Assembly (NCBI GenBank): GCA_017998555.1
Contig: JAGOCU010000026.1
Span: 1-5,902 of the forward strand
From: Thermoflexales bacterium
GTDB lineage: Bacteria > Chloroflexota > Anaerolineae > J036 > Brachytrichaceae
Reading direction: 5' to 3'
DNA length: 5,902 nucleotides
Notes under the pieces: generated by a model
Told to the model about the DNA's origin: nothing
Databases searched by the model: none
What the model saw: the letters and a program-made list of their open reading frames with translations, nothing else
Made by a program: the position numbers and the translations under genes
Part shown: positions 5,277-5,902 of the stretch, one piece after another
Position numbering within the stretch: the stretch's first letter is position 1
Layout: each line of letters starts with the position of its first letter

Positions 5277-5893
5277 GCTTTCGGCGCGTCTCCGTCAAAG
5301 GCCGACTGGATGAGCGGGAAGATCAGCCAGGCGACGCTCGTCCCAAAGAGGCTGCCCGTGATGACCCGAAGCCACCAGGTGCTTTCCCGGAACGCCAGGA
5401 GATTGAAGAAGGGCAGGAGGTCAAACGGCGGTTGGCTGAACAACTGCGAGAAACCGTCCAGGCCCACCGGCACGAGCCCGATCAGGACAAAGGCCGCCCA
5501 GGGCAACTGGCGCGCGCGGCGGCGGACCAGGGCGAAGGCCATCCCGTTCAGGCCCAGGCTGGCGTAAATGGCAAGATCGCGTTCGCACAACGCGACTTTG
5601 TAGCCCATTTGCTCGTTTCCGATGAATTCGCGCGCGGCGTTCAGCCCGTCCGCGGTGGTGGGATTGATCCCCGAGGCCTGCTCAAAGATGCCGTCGCCGT
5701 TGCCACGGGGGTACTCCGCGCGTTCGCCGAATAGAAAGAAGGAGCGGAAGGCCCAGGTATGACATACGGCCTTGTAGGGCGTATACAACAGCTGCGCCGC
5801 GCCCGGCGCGCCCATCTTGACCAGGACGGGCGCCAGGAACGGGAGCAGGGTGTATGTGAACACGGCGCCAACCAGGATGGCGAGCCAATGCAT
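5273..5893 (-). CDS. DUF2085 family integral membrane protein
   Basis: This 206-residue protein has about four predicted membrane segments (roughly 2-24, 107-124, 131-150, 172-195). It matches DUF2085 by its conserved landmarks: Cys44-His45 followed by RSFFLFG (50-56), GYKVALCERDLAIY (97-110) with Cys103, GLDGFSQL (144-151) near the third segment, and RVITGSLFG (176-184) in the last. A polar insert of about 40 residues separates the CH and CxRD motifs, as I recall from Chloroflexota members. The family has no established function. It contains exactly two cysteines, both in the conserved motifs, and its gene overlaps that of a thioredoxin-like protein. The start is provisional: ATG at 5893-5891 gives a plausible first membrane segment, but the frame stays open for the remaining nine bases to the window edge, so a longer N-terminus cannot be excluded. 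Confidence 0.85.
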   Translation of the reverse strand: MHWLAILVGAVFTYTLLPFLAPVLVKMGAPGAAQLLYTPYKAVCHTWAFRSFFLFGERAEYPRGNGDGIFEQASGINPTTADGLNAAREFIGNEQMGYKVALCERDLAIYASLGLNGMAFALVRRRARQLPWAAFVLIGLVPVGLDGFSQLFSQPPFDLLPFFNLLAFRESTWWLRVITGSLFGTSVAWLIFPLIQSAFDGDAPKA

Positions 5894-5902
5894 GCGCAGC
5901 GT

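Overview
The window is a GC-rich bacterial chromosome segment in which every supported gene lies on the minus strand. In transcription order (right to left) these are a DUF2085 membrane protein, a TlpA/ResA-type thioredoxin-like protein, an S-methyl-5'-thioadenosine phosphorylase, a small membrane-anchored repeat protein, a small heat-shock protein (Hsp20), a GH13 alpha-amylase-family enzyme, and the N-terminal part of an MgtE magnesium channel that runs off the left edge. The gene mix, the style of the DUF2085 and Hsp20 proteins and a LacI-type operator reading TGGGAGCGCTCTCA suggest a Chloroflexota (Anaerolineae-like) bacterium. This is recognition from family style; no search was run.

Right part (3273-5902): four genes form a tight operon-like run, DUF2085 > tlpA-like > mtnP > repeat protein. 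The junctions are a 4-base ATGA overlap, a 14-base gap (shorter if the longer mtnP start is used, longer otherwise) and a 4-base gap. An imperfect 22-base-arm inverted repeat (3217-3261) without a T-tract follows the last stop. The DUF2085 protein has exactly two cysteines next to a predicted membrane-tethered dithiol protein, which raises a redox-pair hypothesis. The fourth gene encodes one membrane anchor followed by four roughly 20-residue 'LPIxTxVxV....PV' units, a family I do not recognise.

Middle part (2379-3272): hsp20 is preceded by a leader that can fold so that its GGAGG ribosome binding site is completely paired, the arrangement of a translational RNA thermometer. It is followed by a perfect 40-bp palindrome with a T-tract, a textbook intrinsic terminator. 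Immediately beyond this is a 96-bp quasi-palindrome (2460-2555) whose core is a perfect 22-bp stem, and whose outer mismatches are mostly G-U wobbles when read as minus-strand RNA. Next come a LacI-type operator and a candidate -10 box for the GH13 gene, plus a second small palindrome just before its start codon.

Left part (1-2378): an intracellular GH13 enzyme with all catalytic motifs of the neopullulanase/cyclomaltodextrinase type but no N-terminal accessory domain, then mgtE. The 111-base leader of mgtE holds two mutually exclusive helices, one of which buries the ribosome binding site, so it may act as a small cis-acting translational switch.

The window has no tRNA, rRNA, CRISPR array or transposase gene that I can see, and no gene-free stretch over 300 bases.
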